NCBI GenBank assembly: GCA_018296165.2
Contig: JACKQL020000055.1
Coordinates: 248,001 to 312,000, forward strand
Source of the DNA: Termitomyces sp. T153
Taxonomy: Eukaryota; Basidiomycota; Agaricomycetes; Agaricales; Lyophyllaceae
DNA: 64,000 nt
Direction of reading: 5' to 3'
The translations under genes were made by a program, and so were the position numbers. Under the pieces are notes generated by a model. The model saw only the letters and a program-made list of their open reading frames with translations, ran no database searches and had not been told where the DNA came from. Shown here piece by piece: positions 12,223 to 24,100 of this stretch (positions are counted from its first letter, which is position 1; every line of letters begins with the position of its first letter).

Positions 12223-12890
12223 ACATGTAATTCAGGACTGCCTGGAATACAAGGAACAGAGGGATATACTGAGGACAGCCAATGAACAGATGGAGATGGG
12301 AGTCCTGCTGGGGACAAAGAATGGAATAGAGACAATGGAAAAGTTCCTAGGCAAGACTGGCACATTCACCAAGATGGGATATCCTCAGATTCCAAGAAAC
12401 AAACCAACAGCAGAAGATGAAGATAACAAAGATAATGACAAAGAAGAAGAAAGATGGTGGAAGAGGATGGAAAGGAACAAGGAGGAGGAGGAAGGCAGAG
12501 GAGGGGGCTGGGAGATGGTAACTGGGGAGAGGGTGAAGCAAAACTCAAGAAGGATGAGAGGAACCCAAGGAACAAAGGACACAAGGGGTGAGGCATGCAA
12601 CTCCACACCATGGGAGGTTGAGACACCCTGTGCTCAACTCTGGAAGAACATATCATGGTTAGGCCATGCCACAAGCCACCAACCAACCTGACCAATATGA
12701 TATCCAGTACCTCAAAGTTCTATCTGAGTCTTCCGCAGCATGACCATGCCATACACCAGCCACACAAGGTTCTGCAAAGAGAGTTCTATCACCAGATACT
12801 ATATAGACACAGACACATTACAATGCCCATTGGTACTTAATATTGGCATAGAGTCACCATTCTACCCCTGCCTCTTAGCCCTGTATTGTG

Positions 12891-13133
12891 TGTCGGAAAA
12901 ATCTTGGGAGAGGCGTGATCAGGGTACTTTAGATGGACCCTATTTTCAGGCAAGCATTGGCGCATCCAGGCAAGGTCTGGCCCGATAAGACGTCCTTATT
13001 AGGCCTTTTTATACCATAAACAGGTCTAAGAATATCGGCACCTGCCTGATCCAAAAAATCCATCAGTCTGATTTGGCCTGATATGACCTAATTTGATTTT
13101 GAACCTGATTTGGCAAGAGATATTTTTCCGACA
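12891..13133. mobile_element. Small TIR element (243 bp) at the 3' end of LINE 1
   Basis: Ends are TGTCGGAAAAAT and its inverse ATTTTTCCGACA. Comparison with LINE 2, which reads continuously here, shows an insertion with only TG duplicated on each side. It is non-coding and keeps CG dinucleotides, unlike the LINE around it, so it is probably recent. Superfamily not assigned. Confidence 0.7.
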
Positions 13134-13529
13134 TGGCTTGCCGGCGGTATAAACAGAGAACATTCATTCATTCATTTCAACATGGCAAATTAAAAAAAAA
13201 AAAAGTTCGGCCTCCGGCCGACCTTGACGTTTGTCATATTTTCATTGCCCTCCAAGTGCACTGCATCTTGGGTCACGCCATGTCACATAAATGCCGCCAC
13301 AAGGATCAAATATCTATTCTTCTCCACTCCTTTGCGCTCGATGGAGCCGGACCCTGCTTTTCCCGGATGAATCATTTACTGAGGTCATCTAAAATTTGAC
13401 AAGGAAAACCGGTCTTGATTCTTTTTGAGAAAATGCATAAGTCGTGGCCGCTACCGTCAACCATCTTTCATTCCACAAGTTTCTCATTGTACTCATATAC
13501 CTCAGGCTAACTCTGTTAAAGCAACAAGA

Positions 13530-14930
13530 ATGACAACGACACAGAGCCTTTCCGGGTCCCCCTCGCCTTCGCAGAGCGTCCGCCCAAGCAAAAAGTTCTC
13601 TAATGTGAAGACACAAGACTCGATAGGCCCAACCGTTGAGCTTCGGATTGGATGGATGCCTCAAGACCCTGCTGTTGTTAATCGTTGGCTTTCCAAGAAA
13701 ATCGAGCAAGCGGGCGAAAAGGATGAACCATTGGCCGAAGTCATCCAGAAATTCCAAGAATTCATCGAGAACGACGCGTCGATCTTGATTCTTTTTCAGC
13801 AAATGTTTAATCAGGTGCCGACCACGCCTCCATACGATAAGGACACCTGGGGTAACCCATCTGTGAGTATTGTTGGGTGTATTCTAGTCTCAAAGTTTGC
13901 TCACCATCTTTACAAGGTTCGCGATTATAAGACAATGCTGCGCTTGTTCAACTCGCTCTTGACTGAGGCGCCCGTCTTCACATCCAAACACGCCTCTCTT
14001 GCATTCCCGATCAACGCAATACTTCAGTGGCCAATGGGCACACCTGCGGGTAAAGCACTTTTCCAAATACCTAGTGTCAACGAGCAATTCTGCAACGTTC
14101 TCAATGAACGCGGGAAATATTTATCATCTCCTGCCTCCGCCCACGTTCTTAACACAGAGCCTGGGGGCTGGTTGAGCGACGAAGCCTTGAAGGCGATGGG
14201 CGGGTTCACTCATGATTTCATTCATGACACCTCGAAGCCTCATTGGGGATTCACTTCTTGGGACGACTTTTTCACGCGTCGATTCAAGGAAGGCATACGT
14301 CCGGTTCCCGCTCCATACGACTCTCGCATCGTCACCAATCCTTGCGAGGGCGGCGTCTATAACATTGCACACAACGTCCTCGAGCATGATACCTTCTGGA
14401 TTAAGGAAAACGCGTACTCACTGGCCGACATGCTCGCGAATCATGAGTTTGTTACCAAATTTGTGGGGGGTACCGTCTATCAGACTTGGTTGAGTGCACT
14501 CAGCTATCATCGCTGGCACTCGCCGGTCACTGGTACTGTCGTAGACATCGACTTCGTCCCAGGGACATATTACTCCTCGTCCCCCACCGTCGGAATGAGC
14601 CCACTTGCGCTGAGAAATTCTCAGGGATATCTCACCTCTGTCGCTACTCGTGTCAACATCTACATGCATGCTGACAACCCAGACATCGGCCTGATCTGCT
14701 TTATGGGGGTAGGGATGGCCGAGGTGTCAAGTGTCGAGGTACAAGTCAAGAAGGGTGAAAGAATTATCCAGGGACAGGAGACAGGAATGTTCCATTTCGG
14801 GGGATCAACATCCTGTTTGATTTTCCGGCCTGAGACGAAGATAAAGTTCATGGAAGATGTCAATTCAAAGGTCGGGGATATGGCGAACATTATCAAGGTC
14901 AACACGCCTATCGGTTGCATAGAAGCCTAG
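13530..14930 (+). CDS. PsiD-like / phosphatidylserine decarboxylase-related enzyme
   Basis: Pyruvoyl-dependent decarboxylase of the PSD-related family that includes the fungal L-tryptophan decarboxylase PsiD. I take the start at 13530 (MTTTQSLSG); an open frame extends to an ATG at 13425 but that leader looks non-conserved. One in-frame 54-nt intron at 13863-13916 (GTGAGT...TACAAG) joins GNPS to VRDYKTMLRL, leaving 448 residues, close to PsiD. An N-terminal PSDC-type helical domain (about 30-180) is followed by the catalytic domain: GFTSWDDFFTRRF, ALSYHRWHSPVTG, then FHFGGSTSCLIF near the C-terminus, where the Gly-Ser bond is the expected self-cleavage site giving the pyruvoyl group. No signal peptide or membrane anchor is seen, so a cytosolic amino-acid decarboxylase fits better than a mitochondrial lipid enzyme. 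Substrate is inferred, not shown. No kinase, methyltransferase or P450 of the psilocybin route is nearby. Confidence 0.88.
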   Translation: MTTTQSLSGSPSPSQSVRPSKKFSNVKTQDSIGPTVELRIGWMPQDPAVVNRWLSKKIEQAGEKDEPLAEVIQKFQEFIENDASILILFQQMFNQVPTTPPYDKDTWGNPSVSIVGCILVSKFAHHLYKVRDYKTMLRLFNSLLTEAPVFTSKHASLAFPINAILQWPMGTPAGKALFQIPSVNEQFCNVLNERGKYLSSPASAHVLNTEPGGWLSDEALKAMGGFTHDFIHDTSKPHWGFTSWDDFFTRRFKEGIRPVPAPYDSRIVTNPCEGGVYNIAHNVLEHDTFWIKENAYSLADMLANHEFVTKFVGGTVYQTWLSALSYHRWHSPVTGTVVDIDFVPGTYYSSSPTVGMSPLALRNSQGYLTSVATRVNIYMHADNPDIGLICFMGVGMAEVSSVEVQVKKGERIIQGQETGMFHFGGSTSCLIFRPETKIKFMEDVNSKVGDMANIIKVNTPIGCIEA

Positions 14931-15009
14931 AACACTTTGATATGCCGTATGCATGTAATTGAATGCATTTGTGGCACCGATTCATACGGCCGATGGGTCG
15001 ATAATTCGA

Positions 15010-16115
15010 TATCCATATGTACAGCTTGGAATTTACTCCTCTCGGAATATATATCAGAAGCCAGGTTCGGCTCGTCCTGCCAGCCATTGAATAGCCGGGC
15101 CAGTGGATGTGTGCCTCCTAGAATTTGCTCATACTTAGTACCGACAGTCTTGAATACATTCCACCGTACATGTCTTCATCCCACAATGCTATGCTTGTCG
15201 ATGATCCCATTGAGCATCTCATTGGATTGAGGTATTGGGTGCTCGTGTCGTCAAAGGATGGTTCTAGATCCAGCATCGCCATCCGTGGTACGTTGCAGAA
15301 GTTCGCTCCAATGTCGTCGAAGAACTTAATGCGGGATCGCGAACCATTTAGTGGGGGGTGTAAAGGGTTTCGAGCGCAGTCCTGAGACGCTTTTCCCGCG
15401 TGGTACTGTCCACAATACCAGTCGCGTCTAAGATGGCGTTACACACTTTCCCAACTCAGAGATGCCGAAAGCGCAAGAAAAAATCTTCGAATAATTGCTG
15501 GAGTGTACGGCTGATAGGACCGATCTTGTCTATCAGTCAAATATGTATGGTATGGACAGTTAGGCTCAACATTAGATGGAAGAGTCACCCGTAATTTGAC
15601 AATTAGCCTCGTCGTCTGAGGTCGTTCTAATATCTTGGTTCAGGAAATGGTTCTGGGCGTTTTCAATGCTGTTTCTGCCGATTCTGACTAGAAAGCTGCC
15701 AAGTCTTTCCAACAAGGAGAATGAGCTATAAACCGACTATTTGGCCCAGACAGCAGGGCCCCCTTTACCTTTTCCAAGCTTCCCTTCCCACCTCACAATA
15801 AGAAGCAAGATATGCCACATCAAGCTTTCAAAACTTCTGTTCACACGTAGTCTCAGTGTATTTCAGGTCCAGTCGAAAACCTGATTCGATACCACCTCCA
15901 TGCTTGAAGATGTAATCTAATACATCATGAGCTGCTGTTACGGAAGCCAGTGTTTCAGATAGACCAACTTTCTAGTCCATAGGTTATGTAAGATTCTCTC
16001 CAGTTATCGGATGCCGGAGGTTCAGACTTTGGACTTTTTTGAGCCTTTCTTGCGGAGTTTTCTTCTTGGTTAAGGACAGCGCAGAGTTGGACGAATGTTC
16101 CCGGATTGGTGGCAT
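15010..16115 (-). pseudogene. Decayed copy of the unknown gene at 18231-19457
   Basis: Unknown family. Read on the minus strand it starts MPPIREH at 16115 (the intact copy starts MPPIRKH), then shifts frame to reach a NWRESYI stretch matching TWRESLI. Later pieces match CNAILDATG versus CNSILDSAG, and SDIYSERSKFQA versus SFIHSERSRCQA. Stops and frame changes occur throughout, so it is most likely a pseudogene. It lacks the 54 nt that I call an intron in the intact copy. Confidence 0.65.
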
Positions 16116-16119
16116 GAAG

Positions 16120-16840
16120 AAGAATGTTTTGGTGGAAGAGCAAGCGGAAAATTACCATATAAGACGACAAAAAAAAACAACGAAGTGATTAGCATCTTAT
16201 ACGCCCGCAGGCACCCTGTCCACAAGCATCCATGTGATGACCTCAGAAATCAAGATGGCGAAGGCATAAACAGCGGCCCTTTCTGTCAAGAGCCATTCAG
16301 TGGATGAGACATAATAGTTATCTAAGCATCCTGAGTCCTGTGAAGGCAAGGTGTTATGGCTTGTTAGGCCTCGAATACTTCGGAAACAACCAGCATTTCA
16401 TAGCACGGGATGACTCGGAGATTGCTGAATAGCTTCGAAGTGGGGGTTCCGGACCGGACTAGGGACTTCGCTTGTAGACACATATTTACTAGTTCCGGTC
16501 TAAACAATTGAATGGTTTGTTTCACATGTTCGGTACATGGTACATACATGTGCTGACCTGAGATTCCTTCTCAGATGACGCGTCATGACGCGACTTGGGT
16601 CGCAGCGGGGTCATGACTGACTCAACGCATAGCTGCTTCCGAAAACTCTGGTGTTGCGCCCAGTCACCATCAATGACAAAATCACCGATGATCCAGGAGA
16701 ATCGAATGATGTTGATTCTCCGTCAGTCGTTCACGGCTCGCGACAATGTATAGGTGGCTCGTGGTAGACGCGTCGTTTTGGACACTTAAACGCATTAACA
16801 TTTTTACATAAAGCTTTATCCGCTTTTACCAACCTCACTT
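16120..16840. other. Intergenic region between divergent genes
   Basis: CG-containing DNA between the pseudogene (minus) and the GTPase gene (plus). Open pieces here are short and unrecognised. It should contain the promoter of the plus-strand gene starting at 16841. Confidence 0.4.
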
Positions 16841-18040
16841 ATGTCTGCCGTTATTCGTCGTGTTTTCGACAACCTATATTCTGGTGTCCGGAAGGACGAA
16901 TATACGATCATCATCTTAGGTCAACCTGGAAGCGGTAAAACGACTCTTTTCGTTCCGAAGATACCCTCGTTCGGCTTCAATAGTGAAACCATAGAGGTTT
17001 CCACAACTAGCGGGCAGCCCCTGAAACTCGTGGGGTGGGATATTGGGTTTGCTGTCAGCCGATGGACCGAGCTGTCAATCTTGTTCTGCCTTACTGGGAA
17101 ACGAGCGATGCCCCTCATACGAATGGGTTGATGGGTCTGAAACCGATAATGTATGGTTTACTGAGAGCGCCATTACACTTACTTGAACTCTAAATGTGCT
17201 CGATTTGGAACCTGAGAGTGAAGACTTCCTGATTCTGCTGTAAGTGCCTCGGCGCATCCGTCTTCAAGATCCAATAGCGCTCAAATTACAGGCTAGCGCA
17301 AGTAGGACTGTCTCAATGTGCTACCATGTTGATCGGATACAAAATACGTTCGGAGCAATTTTGTCAGGCTACCCGTCGTGCTTTTCGGAATATTCTTGAC
17401 CACCAGAATGGACAAGTCAGGGCTTCCAGAAGCCTTTGAATGGCTTCGTTGCGCCCTCGAGAATGCTTCCGCAGGAAGGATTACACCAGCGGTAAACTCA
17501 ATGCCAAGACTTTTGCCCAAACTACGAGAGGCATCCTTTCTTAAGGAGGAAATCGAGTCGTAGGTCGCTCGGAGACGACTCCCGTAGAACCATCAAGCAA
17601 TTCCATTCCTTGTCCCCACCCGCATGGGACCACTATACTCATATTTAAATTGCGTTTCTCCTTACAACATACGGACGCCAGAAAGGTGGCTGTAATTCGT
17701 TCTCTTGGTTTGATCACAAGGTTCATCTTGTTGAACAGGCAAAGACATGATCTTGGACGGAATAGAGAAATACATCAACGAAAGCCCTCAAGCGCGCGCT
17801 CGCGCATTCCATGTCACTATGGACATGCTTCTGGATTCAAATCGTGCACCTCGGCATATGGAACATACCATACTTAAAGCTACAGAAATGACATTTTCTT
17901 CCAGCATATCGGGATTAGCGCCTCCAGGCCAGTTCACGCTATTCCTCGCGCTGGACCCCTATGTAGCGGATGGGATTTTGTGGACTGCTTTCAAGAAGCC
18001 GTTACCGAATGTCGTTGTACGCGATGCGATGTCGAGCTGA
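16841..18040 (+). CDS. ARF/SAR-like small GTPase with C-terminal extension, exon model incomplete
   Basis: The start is MSAVIRRVFDNLYSG followed by a P-loop, LGQPGSGKTT (about 16915-16945), a switch-I-like SFGFNSETIE and the G3 motif GWDIG, as in ARF-family proteins (IPTIGFNVETV and WDxGG in typical members). After 17053 the coding continues in other frames, so at least three introns are needed: a piece with YEWVDGSETD near 17120, a piece with LPVVLFGIF...MDKSGLPEAFEWLRCALENA at 17370-17470, a piece near 17630-17700, and the terminal piece 17747-18040 ending KKPLPNVVVRDAM. The last 150 residues are an extension not found in canonical ARFs; similar tails occur in Agaricomycete-specific ARF-like expansions as I recall. 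The NKxD position looks degenerate (TRMD). A decayed copy is possible. Confidence 0.6.
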
Positions 18041-18230
18041 TCGACCTCCTGCGCAAATGCATAGGGATGTATGTATACTAATATCATATCAAAAGGTCCA
18101 TTGAGTCACGCTGAATAATTTTGTGTTTCCTTGACAAACCACCTGATGACCTTTGAAAGCGTTCAGGTCAAGACCTTTCTCAACTTGTAGTCCCCTTGTG
18201 CTCCAACTAACGGACATAGAATGGTATATA

Positions 18231-19457
18231 TCACGCGTCCTCCTCAGACAACACTTCGTTGTATTCGATTCCAGCCTGACATCTACTCCTCTCTGAATGT
18301 ATGAAAGATCCGGGTTCGGCTTTCCCTGCGAGCCACTGAAAAGCAGGGTCACTCCATGTACCATCGTAACTATTAAAATGCATGCTGCCGTGACATCGAT
18401 CATACTGCTCATGCCGCAAAGGGTCAGCAATCATATTCATTTTTGGAGATGTGCTTACCGTATGATAGACATTATACCGCACTTTTTTCCAGACCTCCAT
18501 TCCACACCTGTCGAAAATCTTCTTGAGAATTTCGTATAATTCGGTAAGGTAAGCTTTGCTCCAGACATGGAGGATTTGACCTGAGGGATGCTTGATAACA
18601 TCCATGTTACTGTCACCCTTTCGAGGAGCACGCCTCAAAACATCTGCCATACGTCGCCGTAATGAACTTTTTGCGCGGAGTTGTCTACGTCCTGTCCTTA
18701 GAGGATACAGAGGAAGCATCACGAGAGCATTCCCAAGGTGGATTTCTCGTGCAGCGTCAGCAAAAACACCTGCCGAATCCAAGATAGAGTTACACTTCTC
18801 CCAAACCCATGGCACAGAGAACCGCAGAATAAATTCTTGATACAATTGTCGCAGGTTAGTGCTGGTCACATATTTCGACAACAATAAATCAGTTGGACTT
18901 TGACCATCAGGTGGAATTTTTCCTTCCAGCTGCAGTTTAGCCACCGCTTGATTGTCCGACAACTTTCCGATGATTGGTTCGGGGTATGGCCTGGTGCCTT
19001 TAACTTGCTTATTCCACTGTATTTTACGGCGTATCTGACTGTAAACTCATGAGTATCACAAATGGACAAGGTTAAGATACAACTCACTACGTGTCCCATC
19101 TCTCAGGACCTCCATGTTTCTCCCATGCTTTCCGCTCGATCTTGCGATGAGAAGCCACTAACGTCACACGAGTGATCGGTCTTTGGACGTTGTGTGTGAG
19201 GCTCATGAATGGTTCCCATTCAATCTCATTAAGAACGTCGAGGTGTTTAATCTGGTACCACTTATATGCTTGACTGGAAGTGATCTAACAATATTGAGCA
19301 ATTCTGGATAATGTAAATAAGTTTGTCATATTACCATCTCACCAGGGGGAATCAGAGACTCTCTCCAAGTAGCAGGATCTGTCGGTGGTGGTATCTTGTC
19401 CTTTCCACTCTTATTCAACTTGGCTGGAGACAGTAGATGCTTACGAATTGGTGGCAT
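18231..19457 (-). CDS. Uncharacterised basidiomycete-type protein
   Basis: I do not recognise the family. Four exons keep one frame: 19457-19335, 19284-19088, 19038-18459 and 18404-18231, giving 357 residues. Intron borders are GTAATA...TTAG, GTGAGT...TACAG and GTAAGC...GCAG; the last intron is 54 nt and could be read through in frame, but the decayed copy at 15010-16115 lacks it, which supports splicing. The protein starts MPPIRKHLLSP, has a basic N-terminus, a WRESL motif, a KWYQIKHLDVLNEIEWE block, and an Arg-rich stretch (RRQLRAKSSLRRRMADVLRR). No signal peptide or membrane segment. The two copies flank the ARF-like gene and point the same way, suggesting a local duplication. Confidence 0.6.
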
Positions 19458-19459
19458 CG

Positions 19460-20640
19460 AGGCCAAGGCTTTAGATGAAGGTAGATGAGGTAGATGAAGA
19501 TAGAGAGAATTGCCCACACATAATCACAAAAGAAAACAACGGAATTATACGGAGATCATTGGTAGGTCCTTGGCCCGTCCATATGACAAGTTCATATGAT
19601 CGAGTTCAACAAAGCAGCCGGTCGATTCCATATCAAAATGACCATATGGAAAAGACAACAGTAAACACACCCTCGGAGATCCGTGTCAGTGGATCAGTCA
19701 AAGTTCGAAGTTATTCAAGAAGAAACTTCGGGATTTTCGGGAAGACCAAGGACGAAGATACATAGGCGATGAGACGACATTGCGGTGACATGTCCATATT
19801 CAATTTCCGGTGGCGGACGGACAGTACTTGTAGGGTTCGTAGCTGCAGAAGGTCGCTGATAGTCGTCATTGAACACGAAAAGAGAAGTCGGTCTGCGTAG
19901 GCTTTTATGGCAGAAGAGGGTCAAATACGCTAAGTACGTTGTGGATGTATACCGTGGAAATTGGTAATCACTGAAATAGTTTCTTGAGAGCTACAAACCT
20001 GGCGTAACTGATTTGATGTCTTCCAGAGGGACGAAGGGACGAACGAAATATTGATCTAATACTGCTGTGATCTTGCGTGTACACTGAGCATAATAGAAAG
20101 GGATTATGGAGAGGATGGACGAAAGGTCGGAGAAATACTAGCTTGAGGTCGTTGCATCGCATAGGATTTCCAAGGTCTGCTGGGCGAATTGTAATCAGCA
20201 CTAACCAACATACCCGTGCTTTTTTTTCAAAAAAATCCACTGTTATTTTACAAGGCGGATTACATGGGAATACTCGTGCATATACTTGTGGCTTACACAA
20301 CGATTGATTTGGTGGAAAGCCAGAGTATTTTGCTACTGCAAGTCTGGTTTTGGCGAGTAAAAAATCGATACGGAGCAAAGTTCATATATGGATTCAATAT
20401 GTTAGCGCATGGTGTGGTTAATGCGTTATACTGGGGTCCAGTGGGAAGGACGTGTGAGTATGGGTCGTTGCACAGCATGGCCATGGTCCGAGATCTCATG
20501 TTCCGCAATTATAATTCAGATCTGATTTGCTATTTCAATAGAGAAAACACTTTGCAGCGTCGTTATTTCAAAAATGGCGTGAATTTCTATTTGCATGCAA
20601 TATCTACTGAATATACGTAGAGTACCAATCCGATTGTATG
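19460..20640. other. Unassigned region at the border of the gene island
   Basis: Open pieces include 19475-19765 and 20216-20620 on the plus strand and 19968-20378 on the minus strand, none recognised; the last two overlap, so at most one can be real. The 20216 piece has a hydrophobic start and could be an exon of a membrane protein. CG dinucleotides are present until about 20640, where the CG-poor transposon block begins. Confidence 0.3.
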
Positions 20641-20978
20641 TACTCTTCCTATGCTTTGTGGCAGCTTTGTTTTCCTCCTCATTCATATGAGCAATCAACA
20701 AGTTTTCCACATCATGACAAGTGAAGGTGGAAGGAATGCCCACACTGCAAGGGTGTTCACTAATTGCTCTGTGTTGTGCCAATGCATTGCAGACAAGTGA
20801 TTGCACAACACTGACACAACAATTGAGAAGGGGAAGTGATTGCGGACTGTTGGATATGTCAGGTAGGAATACTGTAAAATATATCCCATAAAGCAAGGTC
20901 ACAGTGCTGCTAGTACATGAGCCTTTTTTAAATCAACATGAGCAGCTTGCCTTTTGGGTGACAAGTCACAGCTACTGC

Positions 20979-21130
20979 TCAAAATATGTTTAGCTCATAA
21001 TGCTGCATATATCTGGTGTCAAGAAAAAAAAGGTCAGTAGCCCTGCTATCTAGCAGGGCAACCATGCTCTGAAACTGCTGGGTATTCATTGTCTCTATCT
21101 CCACCTGTAGCTTCAGTGATTTAGCAAGGG
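20979..21130 (-). pseudogene. Retropepsin fragment of another gypsy element
   Basis: A short minus-strand piece reads LQVEIETMNTQQFQSMVALL followed by DSRATDLFF, which resembles the active-site region (ALLDSGAT) of gypsy proteases; the Gly is changed to Arg. It points away from gypsy D and is probably a remnant of a different family. Only about 50 codons are recognisable. Confidence 0.45.
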
Positions 21131-21132
21131 GG

Positions 21133-24100
21133 TTGAGGAAACTACATATCAACAAGGAAGATGGTGTTCCCAAGCAGGAATTTGAGGGTGGGGTCCAGGA
21201 ATGGTATCCCCAATTGAGGCTTTTGACTGAGGGTGAAATTGGTATGTATGAGGAGGGACCTATCACTTCAGGCATGGTATCAAAAGCAGCAACAGATGTA
21301 TTTGATACTACAGACAGGGGGGCAGAACAATTAGCAGCAGGCAATGGGGGCAGACTGGTCATCTGCTGCCTTCCCAAAAATCCTCCTCTGACTCTAGCAG
21401 AACAGCCTCTAACTCCAAACTACCTTCTGCCAGAGGAGCAGGAGCAGCCCAGCAACATCTCAGGCTGCTAGAAGCTGAATAAGGAGCTCCTCCTGCTCTA
21501 TTGGACAGAGATAGCACACATCCAGACCTACACTTCAGATATGTTTCAGGAACTACACCAGCTTTGAGGAAATCCAATTTGTTGCCAATGTCACCAACAT
21601 CAACAAATATCTGTTTCTATTCTCCATCTTCTATTGTCCATCTTGGCAGACAGTCATGGCAACCAGGCAAAAAGTTTGATGGCATACAAGTCCCCCATGC
21701 ATTGTATCAACCAGCAAATGAAACCTCTAAAGTGATGCCAATGACTAGTGACACTCTGGTGACTACTTCCCCTTCCAACTCTGTACCAATCTGTTGCTAA
21801 CAAACATCCACCAGTCACTAAGGAATCTGTTACCCAGCCTCCAGTCCATCTGTTTTCTGGTGTTCCAGGTCACTATGCCTCTCTGGCTAATCAAAATTTT
21901 GCTGCCTCCATCAGAGCTAACAATGGTGCATATCAAACTATGTCACCCATCTATGATATTGAACAGTCCAAAGCAGTATTTGAAAGGGTTTTAAGCACAA
22001 AGGTTACAGTTTCAGTTGGAGAACTCTGCTCAGTATTACAGGACATTAGGAATCAGTTGAGGACAGCCATTATGCCCAAGCAACTTGCAAGAGCAAACAC
22101 TAACACTGTGCAGGACCCAAGCAACATATTCAGAGAGCTTTACTGACATTTGCTATGGATGAGCCCCAGTTTTCACTAGGATCTAATGTCACTACCACTA
22201 ATGGACTTACCCCAAACCAGGCCCAAGGTGCATCACTTGACCTAGTGGGGGCCTACATAGATTTGCTACCTCCTGGAGAAGAGCCTGTGGTGCTCATTGT
22301 CACTAAGGATTCCCAATCACTTTGTTCTATTATGATGCTAATTGATAACTGAGAAGAAATAGAGTGCATCACAGACAGTGGCTCCCAGATTATCTCAATG
22401 TCCACCAAAATTGCTAGTGACCCTGGCCTATCCTATGACTCCAACATTGTGTTGAACATGCAGAGCACCAACAGAACTTTGGATTGATCACTAGGACTTG
22501 CTTGTAACATCCCTTGCACTGTTGGCAACATAACAGTGTACCTCCAGATTCATGTTTCATGATCCCCTGCCTACAACATTCTACTTGGTTGCCCCTTTGA
22601 TGTACTCACTAGAAGTGTGGTCAACACCCTTAGCAATGTGGAGACCACCATTACCATCACAGATCCAAATACAGGCATGCAGCAAACTATACCAACATTT
22701 CCACATGGCAAGTCCAAAAGAAACAATTGCCAACAACTTTGCTACAATACAGAACCACCCTACTGCTTTTATCACCAAAGACATTGACAACAACAATAGC
22801 AACATAGCAGTCATTATCAGCTATGACCATTCAACTGGTCTGGCAGCATGTATAGCTTCTTGCAATTTGGACAAAGACATTTTACTTACAGAACCTTCTT
22901 GAACACAGACAGACTCTGCTTTAGCTTATCTCTATGCTACTGCCTGTGACCTTTCTGAATTCTCAATACCTTCCCACTCATATTTTGTGTCTACTGATTC
23001 ACCTATTCCTTTGATTCTTGGGCAGACACTTCCAATTGATACAGGCAATACAGACAATACTCCCACCTATGTTCACATTCCTTTCCCTGCTCAATTTGTT
23101 GCTAACAAACCTGGTAAAGAAGAAGCACAAACCAGTCACCATGAAGACCAAACCTGTTGCTGGCCACATTAGCAAAACTTTAGAATTGAGCAACACATTA
23201 TTGGCAATCCCTTAGTGACTATGCCAACACTCAACCCAAACCCTCTGCCATTGATTCCAACTCTGCAATTCATTAGTGACTAACAAGCAAGGTTTGTTAA
23301 AGATCACAACATGGGATTCCTTACTAGCAACAAACTCAAAGTGCTTATTGATCTGGTTGCCAAGCAAGAAAAGGTGTTTGCTTGGGAGGACTCTGAATGA
23401 GGAAGCTTGTGCCCTGACTTCTTTCTACCAGTATGTGTACCAACCATACCCCATGTACCTTGGATTCAGCACAATCACCCCATTTCCCCAGGATTATAAA
23501 AAGAAGTCTGTGAAATCATTTGTGAAAAGATCAAGGCTGGTGTTTATGAACCCTTGAACTCAGCTTACTGATCCTGCTGGTTTTGTGTTCTCAAGAAGAA
23601 TGGTAAGCTCAGGATTGTACACAGTCTAGAGCTGCTAAACCATGTTACCATTCACCACTCTGGAGTGTTCCTTCTAGATCACATTGCTGAATCTTTTGCT
23701 GGATGTATTTTGTGGTGCTACACTTAACCTATATGTTGGATACAATGAGCAACTAATTGACCCTGCCTCACAAGACTTAATGACATTTCAGACTCCTTTT
23801 GGTGCACTTTGCTTAGTGACCTTGTTAATGGGTTGGACCAATTCAGTACCAATCTTGCATGATGACATTACCTTCATTTTTCAGCTAGAAATACCTCACA
23901 ATGTGCTCAGCTTTATTGACAATGTTGATGCCAAAGGTCCCAAAGACTGGAAGATTGTTAATGGTGTTCCTGCTAAGCAATCTGCTAATCCAATATTTGT
24001 CTAGCACTATGGGAGTTCTTTGAACTTCTTATTCAAATTCTCCAGTGCATGGAGTATTGTGGGAGCACCTTTTCTGGTTACAAACTCATTTTATGCACTC

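Larger units (their letters stand above)
8910..12690 (+). pseudogene. LINE RT C-terminus plus RNase H, broken
   Basis: Fragments in several frames match the second LINE at 54035-58800. Seen in order: the RT thumb region (FVDDWLTRVGLWMAPEKTEL), a stretch with MYRVCMVPIMTY and MVGAFKTTLTKALEVDM, then RNase H with DAELTGIVEAARAA and FTDNMVAVTLSY. After the MITE the RNase H continues with IKWCPGHEDV...KRADEEAK; after the solo LTR the tail resumes at about 12227. Several stop codons interrupt it. No endonuclease domain is visible. The acidic K/E-rich tail at 12400-12560 has no counterpart that I recognise. Confidence 0.75.
8910..13186 (+). mobile_element. LINE copy 1 (non-LTR retrotransposon), 5'-truncated, with three insertions
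   Basis: The 3' portion of a non-LTR retrotransposon carrying RT and RNase H. It ends in a (CATT)n tail near 13162-13186, as does LINE copy 2 near 58975. Homology with copy 2 shows three insertions: a MITE at 10247-10859, a solo LTR at 11337-12222 and a small TIR element at 12891-13133. The 5' half of RT and any ORF1 are absent, so it was probably truncated on integration. The body up to about 12890 is nearly CG-free, while the last 50 bp keep CG. The 5' boundary is approximate. Confidence 0.8.

Noticed and set aside
13389..13802. 137-codon minus-strand frame over the decarboxylase start
   Set aside because: Antisense shadow of a strong plus-strand gene.
13530..14930. Mitochondrial phosphatidylserine decarboxylase
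   Set aside because: No targeting peptide or membrane segment, and the N-terminal domain and GGST site resemble the PsiD-type group more closely.
20216..20620. A 134-codon open frame as a membrane protein gene
   Set aside because: No family match, an overlapping minus-strand frame, and no splice support; kept only as part of an unassigned region.
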